Below, in pieces: positions 44,295-53,119 of a stretch of DNA of 64,000 bases. Below the pieces are notes generated by a model, which did no database searches, was not told the DNA's origin, and worked only from the letters and a program-made list of their open reading frames with translations. The position numbers were made by a program, and so were the translations under genes. Every line of letters begins with the position of its first letter. Within the stretch, counting starts at the first letter, position 1. This DNA comes from Kaistia algarum (GTDB lineage Bacteria; Pseudomonadota; Alphaproteobacteria; Rhizobiales; Kaistiaceae), in contig NZ_JAPKNJ010000001.1 in NCBI RefSeq assembly GCF_026343945.1, positions 434,001 to 498,000 of the forward strand. The letters run 5' to 3'.

Positions 44295-47183
44295 TTGTCG
44301 CTTAACCGTATTGTCGCCGCGATCGGCATCGTGCTGTTCGCGCTCGCTGGAACCGCATCCCGGGTCGAGGCTCTGGACGCTGTTACGGTTCCGCTCGACG
44401 GCAAGACGCTCGATCTCACCGAAGCCATCGATTACGCTGCGCGTGACCCGTCGGACCGCGTGCAGGTTTCGACGGCCCCGGGCGCGGATGGTATCGTCCG
44501 CCGTATCGAGGTGCGCTCCAACCAGGCCGGCGGCACCTCCTACTGGGCTTATTTCGCGCTTTCCAACAATGGCGACGAGCAGATCGACCGCCTGCTGGTG
44601 GCGCCGCATTTCCGTCTCGCCAATTCCGGCCTGCTGATCCCCGATCTCGGCGCTTCGCGCATCGCGGCCGTAACGCCCAGCCAGGGCTTCGCGCCGGAGC
44701 GCCAGCCGAGCCAGGAGGCGGACGTCTTCCGCATCACGCTCGATCCCGGCGCCATCGTGACCTTCGTGGCGGAACTGCGTACGCCCAACCTGCCGCAGCT
44801 CTATCTGTGGGATCCGGACGGGTACAAGGATTCGATCAACTCTTTCACGCTCTATCACGGCATCGTGCTGGGGATTTCCGGCCTGCTGGCGCTGTTCCTC
44901 ACCATCGTCTTCGTGGTGAAGGGAACGGCGATGTTCCCCGCGACGGCCGCGCTGGCCTGGTCGGTGCTCATCTATCTCTGCATCGATTTCGGCTTCTGGA
45001 ACAAGGTGATCCAGATCGCGCCCGGCGACGACAAGATGTGGCGCGCCTTCGCCGAGGTGCTCCTGTCCGCGTCGCTGCTGATCTTCACCTACACCTATCT
45101 CAATCTCAACCGATGGCATGTGCGCTACAGCCACGCGACCATCGCCTGGCTTGTCGGCCTGCTGATCCTGCTCGGCGTCGCGGTGTTCGAGCCCGGGATA
45201 GCCGCCGGCGTCTCCCGCTTCTCCTTCGGCCTTACGGTGTCGCTCGGCTTCATCGTCATCGTCTATCTGTCGCTGCACCACTACGACCGCGCCATCATGC
45301 TGATCCCGACCTGGGTCCTGCTGATGGTCTGGCTGGCCGGCGCCTATCTGACCGTGACGGGCACGCTGGCCAATGACGTGATCCAGCCCGCGCTGAATGG
45401 CGGGCTGGTGCTGATCGTGCTGCTGATCGGCTTTACCGTGATGCAGCACGCCTTTGCCGGCGGGACGATCGCGCAAGGAACGATCGGCGAGACGGAGCGA
45501 CGCGCGCTGGCCCTGGTCGGTGCCGGCGACATCGTCTGGGACTGGGATGTCGCCCGCGATCGCATCTTTACGGGATCGGATGCCGAGGACCTGCTCGGGC
45601 TGAAGCGCGGAACGCTCGAAGGCCCGGCGCGCGACTGGCTCGAAGTGCTGCACGCGGCGGATCGAGACCGCTTTAAATCGACGCTCGACGCCGTGGTCGA
45701 GCAGCGACGCGGCCGAATCAGCCAGGATTTCCGCCTCCGTTCCGAGGATGGGCACTATCGCTGGTTCCATCTTCGGGCACGCCCGGTCATCGGCTCGGAC
45801 GGCGAGGTGCTGCGTTGCGTCGGCACGATCAGCGATGTTACCGACGAGCGCACCGCGGAGGAGCGGCTGCTCCATGATGCCGTGCACGACAACCTGACCG
45901 GGCTGCCGAACCGCGAGCTCTTCGCCGACCGCGTCTCCAGCGCTGTCCTGCGCACCGCGGCGGAAGGCTCGACCGCACCTTCTATCTTCATGCTCGATGT
46001 CGACCGCTTCAAACAGGTCAATGACGGCTTCGGCCTCGCAGTTGGCGATTCAATCCTCCTGACCATCGCCCGCCGCCTCGCCCGCCTGCTGAAACCACAG
46101 GACACGCTGGCGCGGCTTTCGGGCGACCAGTTCGCTTTCCTGCTGATCTCGGAAGCCGAACCCGAACGCATCGCCGCCTTCGCCGATTCCGTCCGCCGCA
46201 CGCTGCGCGCCCCGATCTCGTTCGGCGACAAGGAGATCTTCCTGACCGCCTCGATTGGCATCTCGATGTACGACGCCAAGCAGGGTGACGCCCAGGATCT
46301 CGTCAAGGATGCCGAGATGGCGATGTATTACGCCAAGCGGCTCGGCGGCGACCGGATCGAGGCCTATCGCCCGACGCTGCGCGAGCACGGCACCGACACG
46401 CTGACGCTGGAAGCGGATCTGCGCCGTGCCATCGGCCGCGAGGAGATCAAGGTTCTGTACCGCCCCGTCGTGCGGCTCGAGGATCGCACGATCGCCGGTT
46501 TCGAGGCGCAGGCGCGCTGGGATCATCCCAAGCATGGCCGCATCGCCCCGGCTGATTTCATCTCGCTCGCCGAACGCAACGGGCTGATAGTGCCGCTCGG
46601 CCTCTTCGTGCTCGACCGCGCGGCCAAGCAGCTCTCGGACTGGCAGGAGCAGCTCGGCCGCGACGTGCCGCTCTTCGTCTCGGTCGGCATTTCCAGCCGC
46701 CAATTGCTGCGGCACGATCTGATCAACGACGTGAAATCGGTATTGTCGCGCACGGCGCTGCAGCGGGGATCGCTGAAGCTGGAATTCACCGAGAGCCTGG
46801 TGATGGAGAATCCCGAATATGCGGCGCAGGTGCTGACCCGCGTGCGCGAACTCGGCGCCGGCCTCGCGCTCGACGATTTCGGCACGGGCTATTCATCGCT
46901 TTCTTATCTGCAGCGCTTCCCCTTCGATACGCTCCGGATCGACCAGAGCTTCGTGCGCGGCCCGACGGCCAAGCATCGCCGCGTGATCCTGAAGGCGATC
47001 ATCGGCCTCGCCCATGAACTGCGCATGGATGTCACGGCGGAGGGCGCAGAGAGCGAGGACGATGCGCTGGATCTCTACGATCTCGGCTGCGAATTCGCCT
47101 CGGGCCTGCTCTTCGGCCAGCCGATGACGGCACAGGAGGCCGGCAAGCTGCTGTTCCGCGAGGACGAGGTCATGATCGCGTAG
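44295..47183 (+). CDS. Membrane GGDEF-EAL protein with degenerate active sites
   Basis: A 962-residue multidomain protein: signal segment, extracytoplasmic jelly-roll-like domain (~30-170), about seven membrane helices (~190-395), PAS domain (~400-530), GGDEF (~545-690) and EAL (~705-955). The GGDEF motif is SGDQF at 609-613, with KPQD where an RxxD inhibitory site is expected. EAL reads EAQ at 737-739. The Mg-binding Asn (NxSxRQL) is Gly (VGISSRQL), the KIDxSFV lysine is Arg (RIDQSFV) and the Gln in CxxxQG is Ser. So neither cyclic di-GMP synthesis nor hydrolysis is expected; a binding or scaffold role is more likely. Start TTG 44295 has CAGGAGG 5 nt upstream. Confidence 0.85.
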   Translation: MSLNRIVAAIGIVLFALAGTASRVEALDAVTVPLDGKTLDLTEAIDYAARDPSDRVQVSTAPGADGIVRRIEVRSNQAGGTSYWAYFALSNNGDEQIDRLLVAPHFRLANSGLLIPDLGASRIAAVTPSQGFAPERQPSQEADVFRITLDPGAIVTFVAELRTPNLPQLYLWDPDGYKDSINSFTLYHGIVLGISGLLALFLTIVFVVKGTAMFPATAALAWSVLIYLCIDFGFWNKVIQIAPGDDKMWRAFAEVLLSASLLIFTYTYLNLNRWHVRYSHATIAWLVGLLILLGVAVFEPGIAAGVSRFSFGLTVSLGFIVIVYLSLHHYDRAIMLIPTWVLLMVWLAGAYLTVTGTLANDVIQPALNGGLVLIVLLIGFTVMQHAFAGGTIAQGTIGETERRALALVGAGDIVWDWDVARDRIFTGSDAEDLLGLKRGTLEGPARDWLEVLHAADRDRFKSTLDAVVEQRRGRISQDFRLRSEDGHYRWFHLRARPVIGSDGEVLRCVGTISDVTDERTAEERLLHDAVHDNLTGLPNRELFADRVSSAVLRTAAEGSTAPSIFMLDVDRFKQVNDGFGLAVGDSILLTIARRLARLLKPQDTLARLSGDQFAFLLISEAEPERIAAFADSVRRTLRAPISFGDKEIFLTASIGISMYDAKQGDAQDLVKDAEMAMYYAKRLGGDRIEAYRPTLREHGTDTLTLEADLRRAIGREEIKVLYRPVVRLEDRTIAGFEAQARWDHPKHGRIAPADFISLAERNGLIVPLGLFVLDRAAKQLSDWQEQLGRDVPLFVSVGISSRQLLRHDLINDVKSVLSRTALQRGSLKLEFTESLVMENPEYAAQVLTRVRELGAGLALDDFGTGYSSLSYLQRFPFDTLRIDQSFVRGPTAKHRRVILKAIIGLAHELRMDVTAEGAESEDDALDLYDLGCEFASGLLFGQPMTAQEAGKLLFREDEVMIA

Positions 47184-47207
47184 GTGGTCAGGCTGCGGAT
47201 TGATTTC

Positions 47208-47226
47208 TGTAAGGCATCGCCTTACA
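47208..47226. promoter_or_regulatory. Palindromic operator of the higBA module
   Basis: TGTAAGGC (47208-47215) and GCCTTACA (47219-47226) are perfect 8-bp arms around ATC. The centre is 8 nt upstream of the higB start, as expected for an operator bound by HigA or the HigB-HigA complex. Confidence 0.65.
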
Positions 47227-47234
47227 TTGCGAAC

Positions 47235-47516
47235 ATGATCCGGACTTTCCGCAGCAAGGCTCTGTCTCGCTATTGGACGAAGGCCGACAGCTCCGGTCTG
47301 AGGCCGGATTGGATCAAGCGCATTCGCCTCGTTCTTTCGCGTCTGGACGCGGCATCAATTCCACAGGAAATGGACCTCCCCGGGCTCGGACTTCATGCTC
47401 TTGTTGGTGATCAGACAGGGCGCTTTTCCGTCACCGTATCTCGCAACTGGCGAATGACATTCGCCTTTGACGGCGAGGATGCCGTCGATGTGGATCTGGA
47501 GGACTATCATGGGTGA
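47235..47516 (+). CDS. higB: HigB-like RelE-superfamily toxin
   Basis: A 93-residue RelE/ParE-fold protein starting MIRTFRSKALSRYWTKAD, with DWIKRIRLVLSRLDAA and the closing strand [29 protein letters not shown]. This is the HigB group, whose toxins cut mRNA on the ribosome. The toxin gene comes first, as in HigBA. ATG 47235 fits the family start; the frame is open further upstream. Its end overlaps higA by 8 nt. Confidence 0.9.
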   Translation: MIRTFRSKALSRYWTKADSSGLRPDWIKRIRLVLSRLDAASIPQEMDLPGLGLHALVGDQTGRFSVTVSRNWRMTFAFDGEDAVDVDLEDYHG

Positions 47517-47817
47517 AGCGATCGCTCGCAGCCCCGACATCGAACCTGCCCATCCCGGCGAACTCCTGAATGAGATCGTCATTCCCGCGACAGGCCTGTC
47601 CAAGTCGGAAGTGGCGCGGCGGCTCGGCATATCCCGCCAGACACTTTACGATGTCCTGGCCGGTCGCCAGCCCGTCACGCCGATGGTCGCGCTACGTCTC
47701 GGCCGGCTTTTCGGCGATGGAGGGCGAGTCTGGCTACGGATGCAGGCGGAACATGACCTCTGGCATGCAGAGCGCCGCCTGGATATCTCGACGATTGATC
47801 CGCTTCGCGCCGCTTGA
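47509..47817 (+). CDS. higA: HigA-like antitoxin, XRE family
   Basis: A 102-residue DNA-binding antitoxin with the HTH near 40-70 ([23 protein letters not shown]) and the motif [17 protein letters not shown] that precedes it in VapI/HigA proteins. ATG 47509 has GGAGG 7 nt upstream and overlaps higB by 8 nt. It neutralises HigB and likely represses the palindrome at 47208-47226. Confidence 0.92.
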   Translation: MGEAIARSPDIEPAHPGELLNEIVIPATGLSKSEVARRLGISRQTLYDVLAGRQPVTPMVALRLGRLFGDGGRVWLRMQAEHDLWHAERRLDISTIDPLRAA

Positions 47818-47869
47818 CAGCGCCGCTGCGCATCCCTCTATTCCGACCGTTCCTCGCGACGGATCCGCC

Positions 47870-48838
47870 ATGACAGCCGACCTGAAGCCACCGCTGGAGA
47901 TCTTGCTCTCGGCCCCGCGCGGTTTCTGCGCCGGCGTCGACCGGGCGATCCAGATCGTCGAGCTGGCGCTGAAGAAGTTCGGCGCGCCGGTCTATGTGCG
48001 GCATGAGATCGTCCACAACCGCTATGTCGTCGATGGGCTGCGCGAAAAGGGCGCGGTGTTTGTCGAGGAACTCAGCGAGATTCCGGACGATGGCCAGCCG
48101 GTCGTGTTCTCGGCGCATGGTGTGCCGAAATCCGTGCCGGAGGACGCCAGGTCGCGGCAGATGTTCTTCCTCGATGCCACCTGCCCGCTCGTCTCCAAGG
48201 TCCACAAGGAGGCGCAGATCCATTTCAAGCGGGAGCGCGAGATCGTGCTGATCGGCCATGCCGGTCATCCCGAGGTGATCGGCACGATGGGGCAATTGCC
48301 CGAGGGAGCTGTCAGCCTGGTCGAGACGGTGGCCGACGCCGAGCGCTTCGAGCCGAAGGATGCGCAGAACCTCGCCTACATCACCCAGACAACGCTGTCG
48401 GTCGACGACACCGCGGCGATCGTGAAGGTGCTGACCGAGCGCTTCCCGGCGATCACGGCGCCGCACAAGGAAGATATCTGCTATGCGACGACCAATCGCC
48501 AGGAGGCCGTGAAGCGCATTGCGAGCCTCGTCGATGCCATGATTGTTGTCGGCGCGCCCAATTCCTCCAATTCGCAGCGGCTGCGCGAAGTCGCCGAGCG
48601 CGAGGGCTGCCCGGTCTCGATTCTGATCCAGCGCGCCAGCGACATTGATTGGAGCCGCCTAGCCGGCATCCGCCGCGTTGGCGTTACCGCCGGCGCCTCG
48701 GCGCCCGAAATTCTCGTCGAAGAGGTGATCGATGCTTTCGCGGCTCGTTTCGACGTCCGCGTCGAACTGGTGAAGACGGCCGAGGAGACGATCGCCTTCA
48801 ACCTGCCACGAGAGCTGCGCCTTTCGGCCGCCGAGTAA
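47870..48838 (+). CDS. ispH: 4-hydroxy-3-methylbut-2-enyl diphosphate reductase
   Basis: A 322-residue [4Fe-4S] enzyme for the last MEP-pathway step, giving IPP and DMAPP. Cluster cysteines are in [25 protein letters not shown] and [16 protein letters not shown] and [13 protein letters not shown] are substrate-binding motifs. ATG 47870 is used. It begins 52 nt after the higBA module, which appears to be inserted upstream of the ispH-thrB-rnhA group. Confidence 0.96.
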   Translation: MTADLKPPLEILLSAPRGFCAGVDRAIQIVELALKKFGAPVYVRHEIVHNRYVVDGLREKGAVFVEELSEIPDDGQPVVFSAHGVPKSVPEDARSRQMFFLDATCPLVSKVHKEAQIHFKREREIVLIGHAGHPEVIGTMGQLPEGAVSLVETVADAERFEPKDAQNLAYITQTTLSVDDTAAIVKVLTERFPAITAPHKEDICYATTNRQEAVKRIASLVDAMIVVGAPNSSNSQRLREVAEREGCPVSILIQRASDIDWSRLAGIRRVGVTAGASAPEILVEEVIDAFAARFDVRVELVKTAEETIAFNLPRELRLSAAE

Positions 48839-48848
48839 CGAGAAAAGA

Positions 48849-49814
48849 ATGGCCGTCTATACCGAGATTGCCGACGAGGAGCTGGAACGCTTCATCGCCG
48901 GATACGAGCTGGGTGCCCTTCTGTCCGTCAAGGGCATCGCGGAGGGCGTCGAGAACTCCAACTATCTGATCGTCACCGAGGCCGGGCCGCATATCCTCAC
49001 GCTCTATGAGAAGCGGGTCGACGCCAACGACCTCCCCTTCTTCATCGGGCTCATGGATCATCTCGCGACCCGCGGACTGACCTGTCCCCGGCCGGTGCGC
49101 AACCGCCAGGGCGAGGCGCTCGGACGGCTCGCCGGCAAACCTGCCGCGATCGTCACTTTCCTGGAAGGCATGTGGATCCGGCGGCCGCGCGTCGAACATT
49201 GCGCGGCGGTCGGCGAGGCGCTGGCCCGCCTCCACCTTGCCGGCGAGGGCTTCTCGATCGGCCGACGCAATGCGCTGTCAGTCGATAGCTGGCGACCGCT
49301 GTTCGAGCGATCGGCTGAGCGGGCCAATACGGTCCTGCCCGGCCTCGCCGATGCCATCCTGGCCGAGCTTGGCCATCTGGAGCCGTCGTGGCCGATCGGA
49401 CTGCCTGGCGGCGTCATCCATGCCGATCTCTTTCCCGACAACGTCTTCTTCCTAAAGGGAGAGCTGTCGGGCCTCATCGACTTCTATTTCGCCTGCAACG
49501 ACTTTCTCGCCTATGACGTCGCGATCTGCCTGAATGCCTGGTGCTTCGAGGTGGATGGCGCATTGAACGTTACCAAGGCGCGGGCACTGCTCGCCGGCTA
49601 TGCCAAGGTGCGGACGCTTTCGAGCGAGGAGATCGAGGCGTTGCCGCTCCTCGCCCGCGGCTCGGCACTGCGCTTCCTGCTGACGCGGCTTTATGACTGG
49701 TTGAACGTGCCGCCGGGTGCGCTGGTCGCGCCCAAGGACCCCCTCGAATATTGGAAGAAGCTCCGCTTTCACCAGTCGGTGGAGGATGCCGGAGCCTATG
49801 GATTGAACCTTTGA
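48849..49814 (+). CDS. thrB: Homoserine kinase
   Basis: A 321-residue kinase of the choline-kinase-like fold used by many alphaproteobacteria for ThrB (unlike the GHMP type). Diagnostic are [19 protein letters not shown], the catalytic [15 protein letters not shown] and the metal-binding [18 protein letters not shown]. It makes O-phosphohomoserine for ThrC. It follows ispH by 10 nt and precedes rnhA by 2 nt. Confidence 0.94.
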   Translation: MAVYTEIADEELERFIAGYELGALLSVKGIAEGVENSNYLIVTEAGPHILTLYEKRVDANDLPFFIGLMDHLATRGLTCPRPVRNRQGEALGRLAGKPAAIVTFLEGMWIRRPRVEHCAAVGEALARLHLAGEGFSIGRRNALSVDSWRPLFERSAERANTVLPGLADAILAELGHLEPSWPIGLPGGVIHADLFPDNVFFLKGELSGLIDFYFACNDFLAYDVAICLNAWCFEVDGALNVTKARALLAGYAKVRTLSSEEIEALPLLARGSALRFLLTRLYDWLNVPPGALVAPKDPLEYWKKLRFHQSVEDAGAYGLNL

Positions 49815-49816
49815 GC

Positions 49817-50299
49817 ATGACCGAAAGCGAGAGTGCACGCGTCGCGATCTGGACCGATGGCGCCTGTTCCGGCAATCCGGGGCCCGGAGGCTGGGGGGCG
49901 GTGCTGCTCTATGGGGACCGCGAGAAGCTTCTGAGCGGCGGCGAGGCGGATACGACCAACAATCGCATGGAACTGACTGCCGCGATCGAGGCGCTCGGCG
50001 CGCTTTCCCGCCCCTGCGCCGTCGATCTCCACACCGATTCCCAATATGTGAAGGGCGGCATCACCGGCTGGATTCACGGCTGGAAGAAGAACGGCTGGAA
50101 GACGGCGGACAAGAAGCCCGTCAAGAATGTCGACCTCTGGCTACGCCTCGACGAGGCGCTGAAGCGCCACAAGGTGACGTGGCACTGGGTCAAGGGCCAT
50201 GCCGGCAACGATGCCAATGAGAAGGCCGACGAGCTCGCGCGGGAAGGCATGGCGCCGTTCAAGACGAAGAAGCGCCCTGCCCCCTCGGTCTCCGGTTAG
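49817..50299 (+). CDS. rnhA: Ribonuclease HI
   Basis: A 160-residue RNase HI. The acidic active site is D14 ([14 protein letters not shown]), E52 ([11 protein letters not shown]), D74 ([10 protein letters not shown]) and the later Asp in [32 protein letters not shown] is the basic protrusion that grips the hybrid. It is the last gene of ispH-thrB-rnhA; its stop directly abuts that of vapC on the other strand. Confidence 0.95.
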   Translation: MTESESARVAIWTDGACSGNPGPGGWGAVLLYGDREKLLSGGEADTTNNRMELTAAIEALGALSRPCAVDLHTDSQYVKGGITGWIHGWKKNGWKTADKKPVKNVDLWLRLDEALKRHKVTWHWVKGHAGNDANEKADELAREGMAPFKTKKRPAPSVSG

Positions 50300-50689
50300 C
50301 TATTCCCACAGCCGCCGGACGCCAAAAGCGTCGAAGATTCGCTCGTTCGAGACGATGTCCATGTCCTCGACGAGCGCCTGGGCGATCAGCAGGCGATCGA
50401 ACGGATCCTTATGCGGATGATCGAACGACGCCGCTCGATAGGCGTGAACCGTCGAGATCGCCAGACGGACAAATCCGTCCGCATCGATCGCCTCCTCCAG
50501 GCCGGCGACGAACGGCTCGGCCTCTGGAAGCTTGCCGAGACGATATTTGGTGACCGTCTCCCATATCGAGGCGGCGCTAACGAAGACACCGTCGCCATTG
50601 GTTGCGATTGCGGCCCCGATGGACCGCGGCAGCCTCGGGCTTCCGGTATTCCACCAGATCCAGGCATGCGTATCCAGTAAGAGCCTCAC
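50300..50689 (-). CDS. vapC: PIN domain toxin, VapC family
   Basis: A 129-residue PIN nuclease. The first Asp is in RLLLDTHAWIWW, the conserved Glu in AASIWETVTKYRLGKL and late acidic residues in HKDPFDRLLIAQAL and IVSNERIFDAFG. VapC toxins cut tRNA or rRNA. GTG 50689 overlaps the antitoxin stop as GTGA, giving coupled translation. The gene ends directly beside the rnhA stop. Confidence 0.9.
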   Translation of the reverse strand: MRLLLDTHAWIWWNTGSPRLPRSIGAAIATNGDGVFVSAASIWETVTKYRLGKLPEAEPFVAGLEEAIDADGFVRLAISTVHAYRAASFDHPHKDPFDRLLIAQALVEDMDIVSNERIFDAFGVRRLWE

Positions 50690-50928
50690 TTCGGATTGTT
50701 CCAAGCCTCCAACTCTTCGTCCGGCAATGGCTCGAAGAAGCGGTCATCCAGCTCAAAAACGCCCTTAAACCTACCGGGCACGCGCAGCGCCTTTGCAGGC
50801 GGCGAAATCGGCACGAGCTTCATCACCGGCTTGTCGCCGCGCATCACAGTGATTTCCTCGCCGGCTTCGACTAGCGCCGCCAGCTTGGAGAGGTTGGTCT
50901 TGGCCTCATGCATCTTGACGCGGATCAC
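50686..50928 (-). CDS. Phd/YefM-type antitoxin
   Basis: An 80-residue antitoxin with N-terminal DNA-binding fold (MHEAKTNLSKLAALVEAGEEITVMRG) typical of Phd/YefM, paired with a PIN toxin. Its C-terminus (LDDRFFEPLPDEELEAWN) would wrap VapC. GTG 50928 has GGAGG about 7 nt upstream. The perfect palindrome at 50941-50970 starts 12 nt before the gene, giving autoregulation. Confidence 0.9.
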   Translation of the reverse strand: MIRVKMHEAKTNLSKLAALVEAGEEITVMRGDKPVMKLVPISPPAKALRVPGRFKGVFELDDRFFEPLPDEELEAWNNPK

Positions 50929-50940
50929 GGCGACGCCTCC

Positions 50941-50970
50941 GATGGTTAGCTAAGACATTAGCTAACCATC
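50941..50970. promoter_or_regulatory. Palindromic operator of the vapBC module
   Basis: GATGGTTAGCTAA (50941-50953) and TTAGCTAACCATC (50958-50970) are perfect 13-bp arms around GACA. It abuts the antitoxin's ribosome binding site, so the promoter must lie on or next to it and binding would block transcription. Confidence 0.75.
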
Positions 50971-50991
50971 GGCGCGACGCAGCGCAAGCGG

Positions 50992-51474
50992 TCAGAGCAT
51001 ATCCAGGACCGCGGCGGCGCCTGAGACGTTCACGCCCGGCGCATCCTCGATGTTGAGCGCCGTCACGACGCCGTCCTCGACGATCATCGAATAGCGCTGC
51101 GAACGAAGGCCGAGACCCGCCGGCACGAGATCGAGCGTCAGGCCTACCGCCTGCGTGAACAGGCCGGCGCCGTCGGCCAGAAAGAGGATCTTGCCCTCGC
51201 CGCCGGTGGCCTTGGACCAGGCGTCCATGACGAAGACATCATTGACCGAGACGACCGCGATCTCGTCGACGCCCTTCGCCTTGATGGCCGCTTCCTGCTC
51301 CACATAGCCCGGAAGATGGTTGCGGTGGCAGGTCGGCGTGAAGGCTCCCGGAACAGCGAAAAGCACAACTTTCTTGCCGGCGAATATGTCGGCGGTCGAT
51401 TTCTCGACAACGCCGTCCGGCGTCATCACGCGAAACTTGGCGTCGGGCAGGCGGTCTCCGACCGAGATCGTCAT
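50992..51474 (-). CDS. Peroxiredoxin, Prx5/AHP type
   Basis: A 160-residue peroxiredoxin reducing hydroperoxides. The peroxidatic cysteine is C49 in PGAFTPTCHRNHLPGY. No other cysteine is present, so it works as a one-Cys enzyme, using an external thiol (glutaredoxin or glutathione). ATG 51474 has AGGAGAG 4 nt upstream. It is downstream of the DsbD-alpha-like gene with a 52-nt gap and separated from the toxin-antitoxin pair by 21 nt. Confidence 0.92.
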   Translation of the reverse strand: MTISVGDRLPDAKFRVMTPDGVVEKSTADIFAGKKVVLFAVPGAFTPTCHRNHLPGYVEQEAAIKAKGVDEIAVVSVNDVFVMDAWSKATGGEGKILFLADGAGLFTQAVGLTLDLVPAGLGLRSQRYSMIVEDGVVTALNIEDAPGVNVSGAAAVLDML

Positions 51475-51526
51475 GTCTCTCTCCTGATAGGGCGTGGGGG
51501 ATCGGCGAATGCCGGCCGCCGGGAGA

Positions 51527-52357
51527 TTATTGTGGCGAGCCGCTCGCGTCGAGATGGAAACTCCGCTCGGTTGCAGCATCGCTATTTTTCAGCGTCAGGC
51601 GGATGGCGGCGCCGGCCAGCGGCGTCGTCGCCGTCTTCCGATCGACCTCGAAGCGGAACGTCGCCTCCCCGGATTTAGCCGGGCCTGTCGCCGTCGGCGC
51701 AGCGGGATACCAGTCGGCCGGTGTCTCGGCGAAGAGCACGGGATCGCCCGCGCTATGGCTGCGGACCGCCGCCTCGAAGACCGGCAGCTTGTCGGTGCCG
51801 CCGGCCCGCTTCAGCGAAAGGATCTCGAATTCCCCCGGACGCCCCGGCCCGGGAAGCGCCGCCCGCGCTTCGGCGATCTGCGCGGCAGCCGCCGAGTCGC
51901 TCTCTCCGTCTGGCACGTCGAGTCCGGTCGTCAGCGCGACAGGCAGGCAGATCTCGTCACAGACGCCAAGATCGGCAGCGAGTTCGAGGCGGATCGGCCC
52001 GCCGGCGACCGTCTTGGCGAAGCGGAAGGGAAGCGCAACCTTGCCGTGATAGACATTGGAGACGGCAAAGCCGTCGTCGGAGCGCTCCGGCGCCGGAAAG
52101 TCGATCGCCGGGTCGGATACGCCGGTCGAGGCGCCGAAATCGAGCCGCGGCGGGATGCCGGAATCGCCCGGACTGCGCCAATAGGTCTTCCAGCCAGGGT
52201 CCAGTTCAAGCTCGACGACACCGTCCACCACTCCATCGGCCGACCGGGCGGCGATCAGCCGGAGGCGAACATGATCTCCCGCCTGCCATTCGCCGATGGC
52301 GGCATGAGCGGGGACAGCGGCAAGGAGCGCGAACAGGACGGCCAGCAATCTCGACAT
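51527..52357 (-). CDS. Exported DsbD N-terminal (alpha) domain protein
   Basis: A 276-residue protein with signal peptide (MSRLLAVLFALLAAVPAHA) and an immunoglobulin-like domain resembling the alpha domain of the thiol reductase DsbD. WKTYWRSPGDSGIPP is the family signature and the redox pair is C-x3-C in LGVCDEICLPV. It lacks the membrane part (beta) and thioredoxin (gamma) parts of DsbD, so its electron source must be elsewhere, for example a CcdA/ScsB-like protein. It is divergent from yqgE. Confidence 0.85.
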   Translation of the reverse strand: MSRLLAVLFALLAAVPAHAAIGEWQAGDHVRLRLIAARSADGVVDGVVELELDPGWKTYWRSPGDSGIPPRLDFGASTGVSDPAIDFPAPERSDDGFAVSNVYHGKVALPFRFAKTVAGGPIRLELAADLGVCDEICLPVALTTGLDVPDGESDSAAAAQIAEARAALPGPGRPGEFEILSLKRAGGTDKLPVFEAAVRSHSAGDPVLFAETPADWYPAAPTATGPAKSGEATFRFEVDRKTATTPLAGAAIRLTLKNSDAATERSFHLDASGSPQ

Positions 52358-52497
52358 GGCGGGAAGCTAGAGGCTGCCCGGTCGAATGAACAGGGTGGCG
52401 CGCGGCAGGCCTCGCGACAAAACGATCATTTGTTCGTGTGGGCGTCCCGTCCTGCTCCTCGCTTTTCTTTTATCGGCGCCGTGATAGGCTTTGACCT

Positions 52498-53109
52498 ATG
52501 AGCGAGCGGATTTATCGCGATACCGGCTCCGGCGGCTATCTGGACGGGCATTTTCTGATCGCCATGCCGGGCATGGAGGATGAGCGCTTCGCGCGCGCCG
52601 TCGTCTATCTTTGCGCCCATTCGGCCGAGGGCGCGATGGGCATCGTCATCAACCAGCTCGTGCCGCAGATCGAGTTTGTCGACCTCCTCGTCCAACTCGA
52701 CATCCTGCCCGACGGCCCGGAGATTCGCGTTCCTGTCTCGGTCGACAGGATGCTCGTGCAGCGCGGCGGCCCTGTCGAGACAGGACGCGGCTTCGTGCTG
52801 CATAGCGCGGATTATTTCGCCGAAAATTCCACCATGCCGATCGACGACAATATCTGCCTGACGGCAACGCTCGACATTTTGAAGGCGATCGCCACCGGCG
52901 CGGGGCCCGAAAGCGCCATGCTGGCACTTGGCTATGCCGGCTGGTCGGCGGGTCAGCTCGAACGCGAGATCCAGTCGAATGGCTGGCTCCATTGCGAGGC
53001 GCAGACCGACCTGATCTTCGATTCCGACCTCGACAGCAAATATGGCCGCGCCATGGGCCTGCTCGGCATCGACCCGCGGATGCTCTCCGGAGAGGCCGGT
53101 CACGCCTGA
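52498..53109 (+). CDS. YqgE/AlgH family protein
   Basis: A 203-residue UPF0301 protein. Signatures are [55 protein letters not shown] and [22 protein letters not shown]. The molecular function is not established; AlgH affects alginate and virulence traits in Pseudomonas. It is convergent with surf1 (10-nt gap). Confidence 0.93.
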   Translation: MSERIYRDTGSGGYLDGHFLIAMPGMEDERFARAVVYLCAHSAEGAMGIVINQLVPQIEFVDLLVQLDILPDGPEIRVPVSVDRMLVQRGGPVETGRGFVLHSADYFAENSTMPIDDNICLTATLDILKAIATGAGPESAMLALGYAGWSAGQLEREIQSNGWLHCEAQTDLIFDSDLDSKYGRAMGLLGIDPRMLSGEAGHA

Positions 53110-53119
53110 GCCCTGTCGC

